DNA from: Shewanella eurypsychrophilus
GTDB taxonomy: Bacteria; Pseudomonadota; Gammaproteobacteria; Enterobacterales; Shewanellaceae
DNA length: 64,000 nucleotides
Assembly: GCF_007004545.3 (NCBI RefSeq)
Contig: NZ_CP045503.2
Span: forward strand, 2,016,501 to 2,080,500
Direction of reading: 5' to 3'
How positions within the stretch are numbered: position 1 is the stretch's first letter; every line of letters begins with the position of its first letter. Of this stretch, positions 63,950 to 64,000 are shown in pieces. The notes beneath the pieces are model-generated. The model was not told where the DNA came from. It worked only from the letters and a program-made list of their open reading frames with translations, and made no database searches. Position numbers and translations under genes: made by a program.

Positions 63950-64000
63950 TATTTATTCTAAACTTTATATATTGAAAATGTAATAATTGTGAAAAAGTGT

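Overview
The window reads as a chromosome segment of a marine gammaproteobacterium, most likely a Shewanella. Supporting this by recall are the TonB2-type energisation system, a RAYT transposase with dispersed palindromes, a diheme cytochrome c peroxidase behind an FNR/EtrA box, fadH/fadD genes and moderate GC. The genus is an inference from gene content, not a database result.

Layout. 1-1809: end of an HlyD/EmrA-type efflux adaptor, a DUF2955 membrane protein and a MarR regulator. 1806-6087 (minus): a two-component system running into ExbB, two ExbD paralogues and TonB. 6273-8351 (minus): a TonB-dependent receptor behind a Fur box. 8678-11689 (minus): DUF4198, DUF2271, PepSY-TM and diheme cytochrome c genes that look like iron/metal accessory genes. 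12034-16847: a collapsed bile-acid-symporter pseudogene, a CDF zinc exporter, an NTF2-like protein, a xanthine-type permease and a cytochrome c peroxidase. 17124-24100 is an accessory, repeat-rich stretch: a RAYT transposase followed by three ~135-bp tandem repeats, an S41 peptidase, an orphan leaderless betaine-binding-like protein and a YadA-like adhesin broken by two single-base frameshifts. 24258-42285: housekeeping and signalling genes (S33 peptidase, MBL hydrolase, DUF1097, chemoreceptor, a cupredoxin/EAL/outer-membrane operon, fadH-araC-fadD, xthA, yciI, yciB, an ExeA-like ATPase).

42684-63950 is the most coherent system: a selenium-dependent formate hydrogenlyase island. It holds focA (formate channel), a PhnD-type binding protein of the putative selenate group, tRNA-Sec, selA, selB, a Hyf-type hydrogenase operon (hyfA-J plus a hycI-type protease), hydN, and fdhF read through an in-frame TGA (Sec140) followed by a SECIS-like hairpin. 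FocA would move formate, FdhF oxidise it, HydN/HyfA/HyfH carry electrons and HyfG/HyfI reduce protons. The three antiporter-like subunits HyfB, HyfD and HyfF suggest coupling to ion translocation. The Sec genes supply the active-site residue of FdhF.

focA, hyfA and hydN each have a -24/-12 (sigma-54) promoter and an upstream TGTCGA-type dyad, which implies one FhlA/HyfR-like activator encoded outside the window. selD, hyp maturation genes and the activator are not in the window.
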